A DNA stretch of 23,263 bases from an uncultured Collinsella sp. (GTDB lineage: Bacteria > Actinomycetota > Coriobacteriia > Coriobacteriales > Coriobacteriaceae): the NCBI GenBank assembly GCA_902493895.1, contig CABUQW010000032.1, positions 1-23,263 on the forward strand, read 5' to 3'. The notes below the pieces were generated by a model. The model was not told the origin of the DNA. It was given only the letters and a program-made list of their open reading frames with translations, and made no database searches. The translations under genes and the position numbers were made by a program. The first letter of the stretch is position 1. Every line of letters starts with the position of its first letter. Shown in pieces: positions 1 to 7,042 of this stretch.

Positions 1-429
1 GATATTTCAACGGAGGCTTATTCAACGATACAGTCTGTTTTTGAAGATGCAGATGTGATATATTTTACCGGCGGAAATTCTTTTTTTCTTATGGACCGGA
101 TCCGTAAAACGGGAACAGATGGGCTGCTGAAAAAGGAATTGGCAAATGGAAAATTGATGATCGGCGAGTCGGCAGGCGCAATTATATGCGCTCCAAGCAT
201 CCAATATATCGAGCAAATGGATGAAAAGCCGGAGGACTACTCACAAGAAGATGATGCAGGGCTTAATTTGATTGATTTCTATGTTCTTCCGCATTTTCTT
301 ACAGCACCATTTAAGAAAGTTACCGAGAAAATAATGACTGAGTTTTCGGATTTGAATCTATGCCCAATTAACAATCGTCAGGGAATTGTAATTGATGGTG
401 GAGGTTCAAAGGTTATTTGCAAAGACTAA
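1..429 (+). CDS. Peptidase E-like (S51 family) protein, 3' part only
   Basis: The reading frame is open from the first base to TAA at 427-429, so the N-terminus lies outside the window; 142 residues are visible. They carry the hallmarks of the S51 / class I glutamine amidotransferase-like fold: a YFTGGNSFFL strand-turn, the nucleophile elbow GESAGAI (the serine is the presumed nucleophile) and a downstream LPHF whose histidine is the likely partner. Known members hydrolyse Asp-X dipeptides, or are uncharacterised relatives in Gram-positives. The piece is AT-rich (22 G+C in the first 60 bases by hand count) and uses A/T-ending codons, unlike everything after position 430, which suggests transfer from a low-GC donor. 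It abuts transposase and recombinase scraps. The family call is fairly sure; the substrate is unknown. Confidence 0.8.
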   Translation, partial: DISTEAYSTIQSVFEDADVIYFTGGNSFFLMDRIRKTGTDGLLKKELANGKLMIGESAGAIICAPSIQYIEQMDEKPEDYSQEDDAGLNLIDFYVLPHFLTAPFKKVTEKIMTEFSDLNLCPINNRQGIVIDGGGSKVICKD

Positions 430-949
430 TTTAAAATTCCAGTTTGCTGCACTCGTTCCTAGCAGGGTCCGGGGCAGGCACGCCCCAACAAGAAGCCGTC
501 CCAAAGGGGCAAGAATGGGGACTGCGGACGATTTCTTGGACCGTTACGCGGCCCTTCCCAGCGCGGAGCGGAACTCGGCCGGCGTGCGGCCACCGAGCGC
601 ATCGCTGCGCCTCTCCGTATTGTATCGGCCGATCCAGCCCCCCGAGCTCCTCGATGAATCGGGCGGGGGTCCATTCCGACCAGTCCCTGCCGTGCCAGAA
701 CTCCTTCTTGAGCAGGCCGAAGAAGCCTTCCGTCGCCGCGTTGTCCGGGCTGCAGCCCTTGGCGGACTGGATTGGCTACACCGATGTGGACAGCTCCGGG
801 AGGGGCGCAAGAGACGGGAGGGCCGTGTACGCGTTCCTGCGCGAGGGCCGCGGGGAGGGACTGCCTGGGTACGGCGCCTGTCAACTCGGTCTACGTCTTT
901 GATGACCGGGTCGTACTCAATATCAACTTCACGGATGATGCCAAAACGG
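430..949. other. Mobile-element scar without intact genes
   Basis: This stretch separates the AT-rich peptidase fragment from the DUF523 gene. Apart from the transposase and recombinase remnants listed separately, its long open frames are GC-driven shadows with arginine/proline-rich, low-complexity translations. The segment 779-879 between the two remnants matched nothing I know. I found no intact terminal inverted repeats, target-site duplication or tRNA. Confidence 0.6.
544..775 (-). pseudogene. IS3-family transposase C-terminal remnant, frameshifted
   Basis: Read on the minus strand, 775 down to about 643 gives GCSPDNAATEGFFGLLKKEF followed by WHGRDW and FIEELGG, the end of the DDE catalytic core of IS3/IS150-type transposases. 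The usual ending (WIGRYNTERR, then LGGRTPAEFR) continues in a different frame down to TAA at 546-544. The frame change falls in a run of six C on the plus strand (638-643), one more than needed for continuous coding. Upstream, the first frame meets TAG at 778-776, so the N-terminal two thirds of the transposase are gone. The stretch at 516-541 resembles IS end sequence but I cannot define a terminal repeat. This is a dead fragment. Confidence 0.8.
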
Positions 950-1020
950 TCACCCGTGAGGAAGTGTTGGGTTCGAGTGCTGTGGACAATGTTCCAACAT
1001 GCTGGGATCGAACTCACTAG
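880..1020 (+). pseudogene. Large serine recombinase, C-terminal remnant
   Basis: About 47 codons ending at TAG 1018-1020 read VNSVYVFDDRVVLNINFTDD and then AKTVTREEVLG. This matches the C-terminal end of large serine recombinases (resolvase/integrase type), where a segment like FVDKIYVYDDRLVI is typical. The frame is open back to 772, but residues before 880 do not resemble a recombinase, so the catalytic and zinc-ribbon parts are absent. The last ~20 codons are antisense to the end of the DUF523 gene, and the exact break between element and host DNA is not visible. Probably the residue of an excised or decayed integrative element. Confidence 0.6.
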
Positions 1021-1441
1021 CCGGAATCACGCGGTACCCGTGACGCAGCAGCAGGTCGACGAAAACACCGTTGCCCGCGGTGAGCGTACCGCTAAAGGTG
1101 CCGTCGTAGACGCGACCCGAACCGCACGAGGGGCTACGATCCTGCAAGACGCACGCAGCGATCTCGGACGGGCCGCCCGCTTGCTCGCACATATCGAGCG
1201 CACGTTGAGCGCCCAGACGAAATTCGCGATCGACCGAGATGCCCTCGCAGGTACGAACTTCTCCGTTCACAATCTCGGACGGCTTGCGCGGCGTGGGCAG
1301 GCCCCCAAAGACCTCAGGGCACACCAAGAGGACCTCAGTCCCTGTACGCTCGCAGGCCTCGACCAACGCGCGATGATAGTTGTCAAGCCCGTTATACTTG
1401 CAGCTCTCGCCCATCAAGCAGGCGCTCACCACGATCTTCAT
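950..1441 (-). CDS. DUF523 family protein (YbbK-like)
   Basis: 163 residues. The N-terminus MKIVVSACLMGESCKYNG, the CPEVFGGLPTPR segment and DRSPSCGSG near residue 101 are the DUF523 signature. Cysteines at 8, 14, 41 and 106 are probably metal or cluster ligands. The biochemical role of the family is unknown. ATG 1441 is chosen because GAGAGGG lies 6 nt upstream; ATG 1447 and TTG 1456 in the same frame would place that ribosome binding site at or inside the start. Homologues usually end soon after the LLRHG segment (here 131-135). The ~20 extra residues here, including HCPQHSNPTLPHG, are antisense to the recombinase remnant, so the C-terminus seems to have been replaced by read-through into mobile DNA. 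The gene follows the ftsH terminator immediately. Confidence 0.85.
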   Translation of the reverse strand: MKIVVSACLMGESCKYNGLDNYHRALVEACERTGTEVLLVCPEVFGGLPTPRKPSEIVNGEVRTCEGISVDREFRLGAQRALDMCEQAGGPSEIAACVLQDRSPSCGSGRVYDGTFSGTLTAGNGVFVDLLLRHGYRVIPASEFDPSMLEHCPQHSNPTLPHG

Positions 1442-1461
1442 TTCCATCCCTCTCAAGCAAA

Positions 1462-1496
1462 ACGCCCCATTTGAGATAGCTGCTCAAATGGGGCGT
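1462..1496 (-). terminator. Intrinsic terminator after ftsH
   Basis: A perfect 14-bp stem (ACGCCCCATTTGAG against CTCAAATGGGGCGT) with a 7-nt loop is followed on the minus strand by GTTTTGC. It lies about 26 nt past the ftsH stop. Its T-tract is only a few bases from the DUF523 ribosome binding site, so it may work as an attenuator for that gene. Confidence 0.85.
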
Positions 1497-1522
1497 CGAC
1501 GTTTACTGGCTCGACCGCGGCT

Positions 1523-3430
1523 TTACTGTTGCTTGGGCATCAGCGGATTCTCGCGCGTAAGGAGATTCATAAACTCCTCACCCGTGATCGTCTCCTTCTT
1601 GTACAGATAACGAGCCAGCTCGTGGAGCTTGAACTTGTTTTCCTTGAGGATCTGCAGGGCGCGATCGTGCGCGTCCTCGATCAGCTTAGCGACAATCGCG
1701 TCCACACGCTCGGCCGTACCAGGGGCGCAGGTGAGCGACGTGTCCTGATTGAGATACGCGTTCTGCACGGTACCGAGCGCCATCATGCCAAACTCGTCGG
1801 ACATACCAAAGCGCGTCACCATGTTACGGGCGAGTTTGGTGGCCTGCTCGATATCGTTGGCGGCACCGGTCGTCATCTCGCCAAAGATGAGCTCCTCGGC
1901 TGCGCGGCCACCGCAGTAGACGGCGAGCTTGTCCAAGACCTCCTGGCGTGTCGTCAGGAAGCGCTCATCCTCCTCGACCTGCATGGTGTAGCCCAGAGCA
2001 CCGCTCGTGCGCGGCACGATGGTGATCTTGGTAACCGGCGCGGAACCCTTTTGGCGGGCAGCGACGATGGCATGGCCGATCTCGTGGTAGGAAACGACCT
2101 GCTTCTCGTGGTCGGAAAGCACCGTGGACTTACGCTGTTGGCCGGCAATGACGACCTCCACCGACTCCTCGAAGTCGTCCTGGGTTGCACGCTTGCGACC
2201 CTCGCGAACGGCGCGCAGGGCGCCCTCGTTGATGATATTGGCCAGGTCGGCGCCCGAGGCACCGGGCGTGGCGCGGGCAATCGCGGTCAGATCGATCGGC
2301 GGCTCGGTCTTCACACTCTTGGCGTGGAGCTCGAGGATGTTCTTACGGCCGGTCAGATCGGGCAACTCGACGGGGATGCGGCGGTCAAAACTACCGGGGC
2401 GCAGTAGAGCGGGATCGAGACTGTCGGGGCGGTTGGTTGCGGCAAGGACAACGATACCCTTGTGGTTATCGAAGCCATCCATCTCGGTCAGCAACTGATT
2501 GAGCGTCTGCTCGCGCTCGTCGTTGCCGCTAAAGCCGCCGCCATCGCGCTTCTTACCGATGGTATCGATCTCATCGATAAAGACGATGCACGGGGCCTTT
2601 TCCTTGGCCTGCTTAAACAGGTCGCGCACCTTGGCGGCGCCACGGCCGACGAACATCTCGACGAACTCAGAACCCGAAATGCTAAAGAACGGAACACCAG
2701 CCTCGCCGGCAACAGCCTTGGCTAGCAGGGTCTTACCGGTACCCGGAGGGCCAACAAGGAGAGCACCGCGCGGCAGCTTGGCGCCGATCTCCTCGTAGCG
2801 CTGCGGCTTCTCCAGAAAGTCGACGACCTCCTTGAGGGACTCCTTGGCCTCTTCCTGGCCGGCGACGTCCTTAAAGGTCACGCCCACGTCCTTGGAGGCG
2901 ATCACGCGCGCGCCGGACTTACCCAGTCCGCCGCCGCCAAAACCGCCGCCGCCAAAGTTCATCGACGGGCCGTCATCGCCCATAGCCTTCTTCATGCGGC
3001 GGTTGAGCCACCAACCGATGAGGAAGAAAATCGCCATGGGAAGAATGAGCGTGAGCAGGTAGTAGGTCATCAAACCCGAGTTTTTATCGGGAACGACCGA
3101 CTCCAGCGAAGCGCCAGACTCAAGCACGCGATCGGTAAAGCCCGCATCGTTCGGCACACCGGTCGTCTTATAGGCGATGTTCTCGTCCTCGCCCTTCTTG
3201 GTGTAATAAATCGAGTAATCGTCCGTGTTGTACTCGACCTTGTCGACACTCTTCTTATCGAGCGCTTTGACAAACGTCGAGTAATCGGTCTTCGTAATCT
3301 GCTGCGTGTGACCGATGTTAGGGAACAGAACGGTCGAGAGCACGAGGTAGACGACGAAGGCGATGAGCACGTAGAGGATCATATTCCGTCTACGCTTGTT
3401 GTCATCCATCTCCATCTGCTTGAACTCCAT
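1523..3430 (-). CDS. ftsH: ATP-dependent zinc metalloprotease FtsH
   Basis: 635 residues. This membrane-anchored AAA+ protease degrades misassembled membrane proteins and short-lived regulators. Order of parts: short cytosolic N-terminus, membrane segment 17-36, extracytoplasmic domain to ~118, membrane segment ~120-142, Gly-rich linker (160-170), Walker A GPPGTGKT 227-234, Walker B CIVFIDEID 281-289, second region of homology 330-351, zinc site HEIGH 449-453 with the third ligand probably D526. Length is normal. One oddity: the usual RPGRFDR reads RPGSFDR (345-350), replacing one of the two conserved arginines. The start is uncertain: ATG 3430 has no clear ribosome binding site, and an in-frame ATG eight codons in (MDDNKRRRN) has GAG just before it. 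The gene is monocistronic or reads through weakly into DUF523, and is divergent from the adenosyltransferase gene. Confidence 0.97.
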   Translation of the reverse strand: MEFKQMEMDDNKRRRNMILYVLIAFVVYLVLSTVLFPNIGHTQQITKTDYSTFVKALDKKSVDKVEYNTDDYSIYYTKKGEDENIAYKTTGVPNDAGFTDRVLESGASLESVVPDKNSGLMTYYLLTLILPMAIFFLIGWWLNRRMKKAMGDDGPSMNFGGGGFGGGGLGKSGARVIASKDVGVTFKDVAGQEEAKESLKEVVDFLEKPQRYEEIGAKLPRGALLVGPPGTGKTLLAKAVAGEAGVPFFSISGSEFVEMFVGRGAAKVRDLFKQAKEKAPCIVFIDEIDTIGKKRDGGGFSGNDEREQTLNQLLTEMDGFDNHKGIVVLAATNRPDSLDPALLRPGSFDRRIPVELPDLTGRKNILELHAKSVKTEPPIDLTAIARATPGASGADLANIINEGALRAVREGRKRATQDDFEESVEVVIAGQQRKSTVLSDHEKQVVSYHEIGHAIVAARQKGSAPVTKITIVPRTSGALGYTMQVEEDERFLTTRQEVLDKLAVYCGGRAAEELIFGEMTTGAANDIEQATKLARNMVTRFGMSDEFGMMALGTVQNAYLNQDTSLTCAPGTAERVDAIVAKLIEDAHDRALQILKENKFKLHELARYLYKKETITGEEFMNLLTRENPLMPKQQ

Positions 3431-3507
3431 CTACTGGGGTTGATAATGGTTTCTAGAATACCCAACCCGAGCGGTGATAAACCGACGCCGGGCACGAAAG
3501 GACAGAG
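3431..3507. promoter_or_regulatory. Divergent intergenic region ftsH / adenosyltransferase
   Basis: These 77 bases must hold the start signals for two divergent genes. Visible: TATTCT on the minus strand (3460-3455) as a possible -10 for ftsH with no convincing -35, the 8-bp palindrome TTCTAGAA at 3451-3458, and GAAAGGAC just before the plus-strand ATG. There is no room for a cobalamin riboswitch. The promoter calls are weak. Confidence 0.35.
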
Positions 3508-3993
3508 ATGGCATCACTGGAAGTCGGCAAGGTTCAGATCTATACGGGCGACGGCAAGGGTAAGACGACGGCTGCGCTGAGGCTCGCGCTGCGCGCCACG
3601 GGCTATGGACTTAACGTGCTCATGCTTCAGTTTGCCAAGAAGCTGCACTGCGCCGAACATGATGCAGCACCTCGTTTGGGGCTACGCATCGTACAAGCCG
3701 ACCGCGACACACCCGAGGCCTGCGCCGCACAGATCATGGAGCTCGCACGCGAGCAGATTTCGCAAGTTGACGTGCTGATCCTGGATGAGTTAGGAGAAGC
3801 CATGCGCCGAGGCTTTGTGGCGCGAGAGGATGTCGAGGAACTGATCGCGATGAAACCCGACAACAAAGAGCTCGTGCTCACCGGCCGCGACTTGCTGCCC
3901 CTCGCCGACCTTGCCGACCTAGTCACCGAAATGCGCCCCGTCAAACACTACTTCGACGAAGGCCTCCTAGCCCGCCAAGGCATCGAATACTAA
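3508..3993 (+). CDS. cobO: Cob(I)alamin/cobyrinate adenosyltransferase, CobA/CobO/BtuR type
   Basis: 161 residues. The family transfers the 5'-deoxyadenosyl group of ATP to cob(I)alamin or corrinoid precursors in the cytosol, giving the coenzyme B12 form. The N-terminus GKVQIYTGDGKGKTTAALRL carries the unusual P-loop of this family (GDGKGKT, 14-20), and VDVLILDEL (~91-99) is the Walker B-like strand. ATG 3508 has AAAGGAC about 6 nt upstream. The protein is shorter than the usual ~175-200 residues; the stretch between the P-loop strand and the DEL motif is compressed, so some of the corrinoid-binding region may be reduced. No other cobalamin genes lie nearby, which fits salvage rather than de novo synthesis. 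It converges with the MATE gene across ~22 bp. Confidence 0.88.
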   Translation: MASLEVGKVQIYTGDGKGKTTAALRLALRATGYGLNVLMLQFAKKLHCAEHDAAPRLGLRIVQADRDTPEACAAQIMELAREQISQVDVLILDELGEAMRRGFVAREDVEELIAMKPDNKELVLTGRDLLPLADLADLVTEMRPVKHYFDEGLLARQGIEY

Positions 3994-4015
3994 TCATTGG
4001 GGACGTCCCGAATGG

Positions 4016-5365
4016 CTAGGCGGTGGCGCGGCCGAGCCAGTTGCCGCTGTGATGGTAGACGGTGAAAATCATGGCGGTGATTACCCAGGTTACGGGGTAA
4101 ACCAGCAGCAGATGCTCAAGCGACGGATCGAACGGCATAATCGCAAACACCCAGATCACCCTGAGCACGACGGTGCCAAAAATCGTGAGCAGCATGGGCT
4201 GCAAGCTCACGCCGGCACCGCGAATGGATCCCGACGCGTTCTCGATAATCGAGAAAATCGCGTAGAACGGCGCGATAAAATGGAGGATAGTCGTGGTGTA
4301 CGCCGAAATCGAAGCATCGTCCACAAACAGACGTGACAACGGACCGGAGAACACCAGCAGCACGGCAGACAGGCCACCAATGAGCATAAACGACAGCACG
4401 AGCGACGTATGATAGCCCTTGCGCATGCGCTCGTAGTTGCGCGCGCCAAAGTTCTGCGCCGAGAACGTGGTGATCGACACGCCAAGCGCCTCGGTCACCA
4501 TCCAGACAATGCCATCCAGGCGGCCCGAAAGACCCCAAGCCGTGGTGACATCGGCGCCAAACGAGTTGACCGACACCTGAATCAAAACGTTGGAAATCGA
4601 ATACGCAGCAGACTGAAAGCCAAGCGGCAGACCACACGAGATCATGCTCTTACAAATACCCGGATCAATGCCGAGTTTGGACAGTGAAAGCCGCCACGCA
4701 CCCGGTGCGTGCATCATACGAATCACGATCATCGTGGCGTTGGAGCAAATGGTCAGCGCCACCGCGATGCCGCAACCCAAAGCCTCCATATGAAGCACGG
4801 CAACGAAGATGACATCCAGCACCGCATTAACAAGGCATCCGGAAGCGATGATCACAGCAGGCCCGCGCGTGTCGCCCACGGCGCGCAGCAATGCCGTTCC
4901 CATATTGAGCAGCAGCGCCGCAACCATGGCGGCAAAATAGCAACGAGCATAGGCCACGCCCTCGGCCAATAGTTCATGCGGTGTGTTCATAAGTACCAGC
5001 ATGGGCTCAACGAACACTATGCCAAGAATCGAGAAAACGATACCGCCCACCAGCGCGAGCGTCATGGCCGTATGGACCGATCGGCTCAGGCGCTCGTCAT
5101 CGTGCTGACCAAAAAACTGACCGGTAATAACGGCACATCCAGCACCAACACCGACGCAAAAACCGATGCAGAGCTCCGTAAGCACCATCGTGGCCTGAAT
5201 GCCACCCAGCGCGAGCTTGCCGCCAAACTGACCAACGATATAGGTACCGATAAGCGTGTATGCCTGCTGAAAGAACGAACTAAAGAAGATGGGAACGCAC
5301 AGCGACAGCAGCTGCTGCCAAATGACACCCTGCGTTACATCGATAGCCGTAGATTTCTTAGCCAC
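4016..5365 (-). CDS. MATE family efflux transporter
   Basis: 449 residues, strongly hydrophobic with about twelve membrane segments, the usual MATE size and topology. Family marks: an early VPIFFSSFFQQAYTLIGTYIV segment, GAGCAVITGQFFGQHD (~74-89) after the second helix, and LLRAVGDTRGP (~159-169) between helices 4 and 5. A second half repeats the fold (…NFGARNYERMRKGYH). Members export drugs, flavins or other organic cations in exchange for Na+ or H+; the substrate cannot be told from sequence. The start is GTG 5365, preceded by GGGGAGGG with a short gap. The gene stands alone between convergent cobO and the upstream RNA methyltransferase gene. Confidence 0.93.
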   Translation of the reverse strand: MAKKSTAIDVTQGVIWQQLLSLCVPIFFSSFFQQAYTLIGTYIVGQFGGKLALGGIQATMVLTELCIGFCVGVGAGCAVITGQFFGQHDDERLSRSVHTAMTLALVGGIVFSILGIVFVEPMLVLMNTPHELLAEGVAYARCYFAAMVAALLLNMGTALLRAVGDTRGPAVIIASGCLVNAVLDVIFVAVLHMEALGCGIAVALTICSNATMIVIRMMHAPGAWRLSLSKLGIDPGICKSMISCGLPLGFQSAAYSISNVLIQVSVNSFGADVTTAWGLSGRLDGIVWMVTEALGVSITTFSAQNFGARNYERMRKGYHTSLVLSFMLIGGLSAVLLVFSGPLSRLFVDDASISAYTTTILHFIAPFYAIFSIIENASGSIRGAGVSLQPMLLTIFGTVVLRVIWVFAIMPFDPSLEHLLLVYPVTWVITAMIFTVYHHSGNWLGRATA

Positions 5366-5490
5366 ACGCCCTCCCCACTAGCGTACGTCATACAACAAAA
5401 CGGAAATTTAGGACCAAAGCCAATACCAGCTTAGCACCGACCGATATCGGCCGAAACGCCACAAACCAGAGCCCGGTGCGAAATATCTGC
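5366..5490. promoter_or_regulatory. Probable MATE promoter region with a 10-bp palindrome
   Basis: This 125-bp gap upstream of the MATE start holds CCGATATCGG (5441-5450), a perfect 10-bp palindrome that extends to CGG…TCG (5438-5453) with one mismatch. It could be an operator for a local or distant regulator. No convincing -35/-10 pair or terminator for the upstream methyltransferase gene was seen. Confidence 0.3.
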
Positions 5491-6405
5491 CTAGTGATAC
5501 AAACCCGGCTGGTAGTGGTACTCGTTGCTCACATGCGGGCACAGCTGCCAAAAGGCGACAGCACTTGCCGCGGCCACGTTGAGCGAATCGACCCCATGCG
5601 CCATCGGAATACGCACGGCGCGGTCGCAGCCTGCAATGGTCTTGGCACCCAAGCCAGCACCCTCGGTGCCCATAAAGATTGCCAGGCGGTCCATCTCCTG
5701 CAGCGCGGGATCGTCCAACGACACCGAATCATCCGTCAACGCCATGGCGGCACACGAAAAGCCGGCATCGTGCAGCGCCGCCAGCCCATCATGCGGCCAT
5801 ACGCGCGCCTCGCTGCCAATGCGCGTCCAGGGCACCTGGAACACCGTGCCCATGCTCACGCGGGCCGAGCGACGGTACAGCGGGTCACAGCACGTAGGGC
5901 TCACCAAAATGCCATCGACGTTCAGCGCAGCCGCCGAGCGGAAAATCGCGCCGACGTTGGTATGGTCGACAATGCCCTCGAGCACGCACACGCGCACCGG
6001 GCGCTCCCCCGCCGCCTCGACGACGCCACCCAAGAACTCGGCTACCGGAATCTGACGTGGACGGCGGAATGCCGCGAGCGCACCGCGCGTCACGTTAAAG
6101 CCCGTCAGCTGCTCCATGAGCTCCATGGAGGCAACAAACACAGGAACCGGGCTCGCACCTTCGCGTACCGCCAGGCGCTCAAACAGCGGCATCATCTGGT
6201 CGAGCCAGCGCTCGCCCAAAAGAAAGCTCACCGGCTGGTATCCGGCGCGCACCGCGCGCTCGATAACCTTGGCACTCTCGGCGATAAAAATGCCCTTTTG
6301 CGGCTCCAGCACGCAGCGAAGCTCACGCTCAGTCAGTCGCACGTAGGCATCGAGCCGCTCGTCCTCGAGCGAATCGATTCGCAGCACCTCAACGGCATCA
6401 GTCAT
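5491..6405 (-). CDS. TrmH/SpoU family RNA 2'-O-methyltransferase
   Basis: 304 residues. The C-terminal half is a SPOUT domain with the three family motifs: HTNVGAIFRSAAALNVDG (148-165, with the Asn and Arg), IFMGTEGAGLG (243-253) and IPMAHGVDSLNVAAASA (266-282), which form the knotted SAM site. The N-terminal ~110 residues are the substrate-binding part. These enzymes methylate ribose 2'-OH in rRNA or tRNA; the target base cannot be assigned. I chose ATG 6405 because homology begins there (RIDSLEDERLDAY). Longer starts (ATG 6462, GTG 6477) are possible, since the best ribosome binding site (GAAGGG) sits rather far, ~15 nt, from ATG 6405. It is separated from folA by a hairpin. Confidence 0.88.
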   Translation of the reverse strand: MTDAVEVLRIDSLEDERLDAYVRLTERELRCVLEPQKGIFIAESAKVIERAVRAGYQPVSFLLGERWLDQMMPLFERLAVREGASPVPVFVASMELMEQLTGFNVTRGALAAFRRPRQIPVAEFLGGVVEAAGERPVRVCVLEGIVDHTNVGAIFRSAAALNVDGILVSPTCCDPLYRRSARVSMGTVFQVPWTRIGSEARVWPHDGLAALHDAGFSCAAMALTDDSVSLDDPALQEMDRLAIFMGTEGAGLGAKTIAGCDRAVRIPMAHGVDSLNVAAASAVAFWQLCPHVSNEYHYQPGLYH

Positions 6406-6484
6406 AGCAGCCAGCCCGCACCCTTCTTTACAGCACCTATACAAATATCGGGGCAACGCCATGCGCTGCCCCGCCACTCATTCC

Positions 6485-6515
6485 AACCCGATAATACCGA
6501 AGGGATAATCGGGTT
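6485..6515 (-). terminator. Hairpin at the 3' end of folA
   Basis: AACCCGAT and ATCGGGTT pair, with a further partly paired inner stem (12 of 14 positions) around a short loop. The hairpin overlaps the folA stop codon. No T-tract follows on the minus strand, so it may be a weak terminator or an RNA-stability structure. Confidence 0.5.
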
Positions 6516-7033
6516 TACGCCTCACCGCGACGATACGTCACGAACTCATAATCGAGACCTTCGTCGCCCTCGCCCGAGGCAATCGTAGCAACACCGCCAC
6601 GCCGCGCAATCTCCCACGCGGGATCGGCGTCCAAGTCGGGGAAGTACGTGTCCACGGCATGGATGCAATGGTTGTGCGTGACCTCGGCCTCCACGCAATA
6701 CGGCAAAAACTGTAGATATACCTCGCCTCCGCCAATCACCCACGCAACGGGTTCATCGGCCACCGCGGCGAGCGCTTCGTCGATGCTATGCACAACGTCG
6801 ACGCCCTCGGCAGCAAAGCTCTCGTCGCGGGTGAGCACGATATTGCGGCGATTCTTGAGCGGTCGTCCGCCGGGAAAACTCAGAAGTGTCTTGCGTCCCA
6901 TAATGACCGGGCAACCTTTGGTGCACGCCACAAAATGGCGCATGTCGGCACGGTTGAACACGACCATGTCGCCCTCGCACCCAATACCCCAGTCGTCGCA
7001 CACGGCGACAATGGCAGAAAGCTTACACGTCAT
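6515..7033 (-). CDS. folA: Dihydrofolate reductase
   Basis: 172 residues. It reduces dihydrofolate to tetrahydrofolate with NADPH, regenerating the cofactor oxidised by the thymidylate synthase encoded just upstream. Visible: KLSAIVAVCDDWGIGCEGDM at the start, the catalytic acid D30 in NRADMRHF, MGRKTLLSFPGGRPL (45-59) for NADPH binding, and WVIGGGEVY (98-106). The tryptophan common near residue 25 in E. coli-type enzymes (PWHLP) is replaced by Val/Phe, as in many anaerobes. ATG 7033 is preferred over GTG 7042 because AGGTGG (7044-7039) lies 5 nt before it and contains that GTG. The ribosome binding site overlaps the thyA stop, implying coupled translation. Confidence 0.95.
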   Translation of the reverse strand: MTCKLSAIVAVCDDWGIGCEGDMVVFNRADMRHFVACTKGCPVIMGRKTLLSFPGGRPLKNRRNIVLTRDESFAAEGVDVVHSIDEALAAVADEPVAWVIGGGEVYLQFLPYCVEAEVTHNHCIHAVDTYFPDLDADPAWEIARRGGVATIASGEGDEGLDYEFVTYRRGEA

Positions 7034-7042
7034 GCGCGCCAC

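Noticed and set aside
961..1020. A GGTTCGA-like stretch near 970 that recalls a tRNA T-loop, as an attachment site for the recombinase
   Set aside because: No acceptor stem, anticodon arm or D-arm can be folded around it; the bases are explained by the recombinase frame and the antisense DUF523 codons.
392..1474. Long plus-strand open frame (360 codons) across the scar and DUF523
   Set aside because: It is the antisense shadow of DUF523 plus GC-rich remnants; the composition is Arg/Ala/Pro-biased with no domain, and its start lies inside the peptidase gene.
4000..4009. GGGACGTCCC palindrome between the convergent adenosyltransferase and MATE genes
   Set aside because: There is no loop and no T-tract, and a 10-bp GC-rich palindrome is expected by chance here; not enough for a terminator or repeat call.
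6600..7033. DHFR with the usual active-site Trp replaced, as a possible drug-resistant variant
   Set aside because: The catalytic Asp and NADPH motifs are intact and similar replacements are common in anaerobe enzymes; sequence alone gives no sign of resistance.
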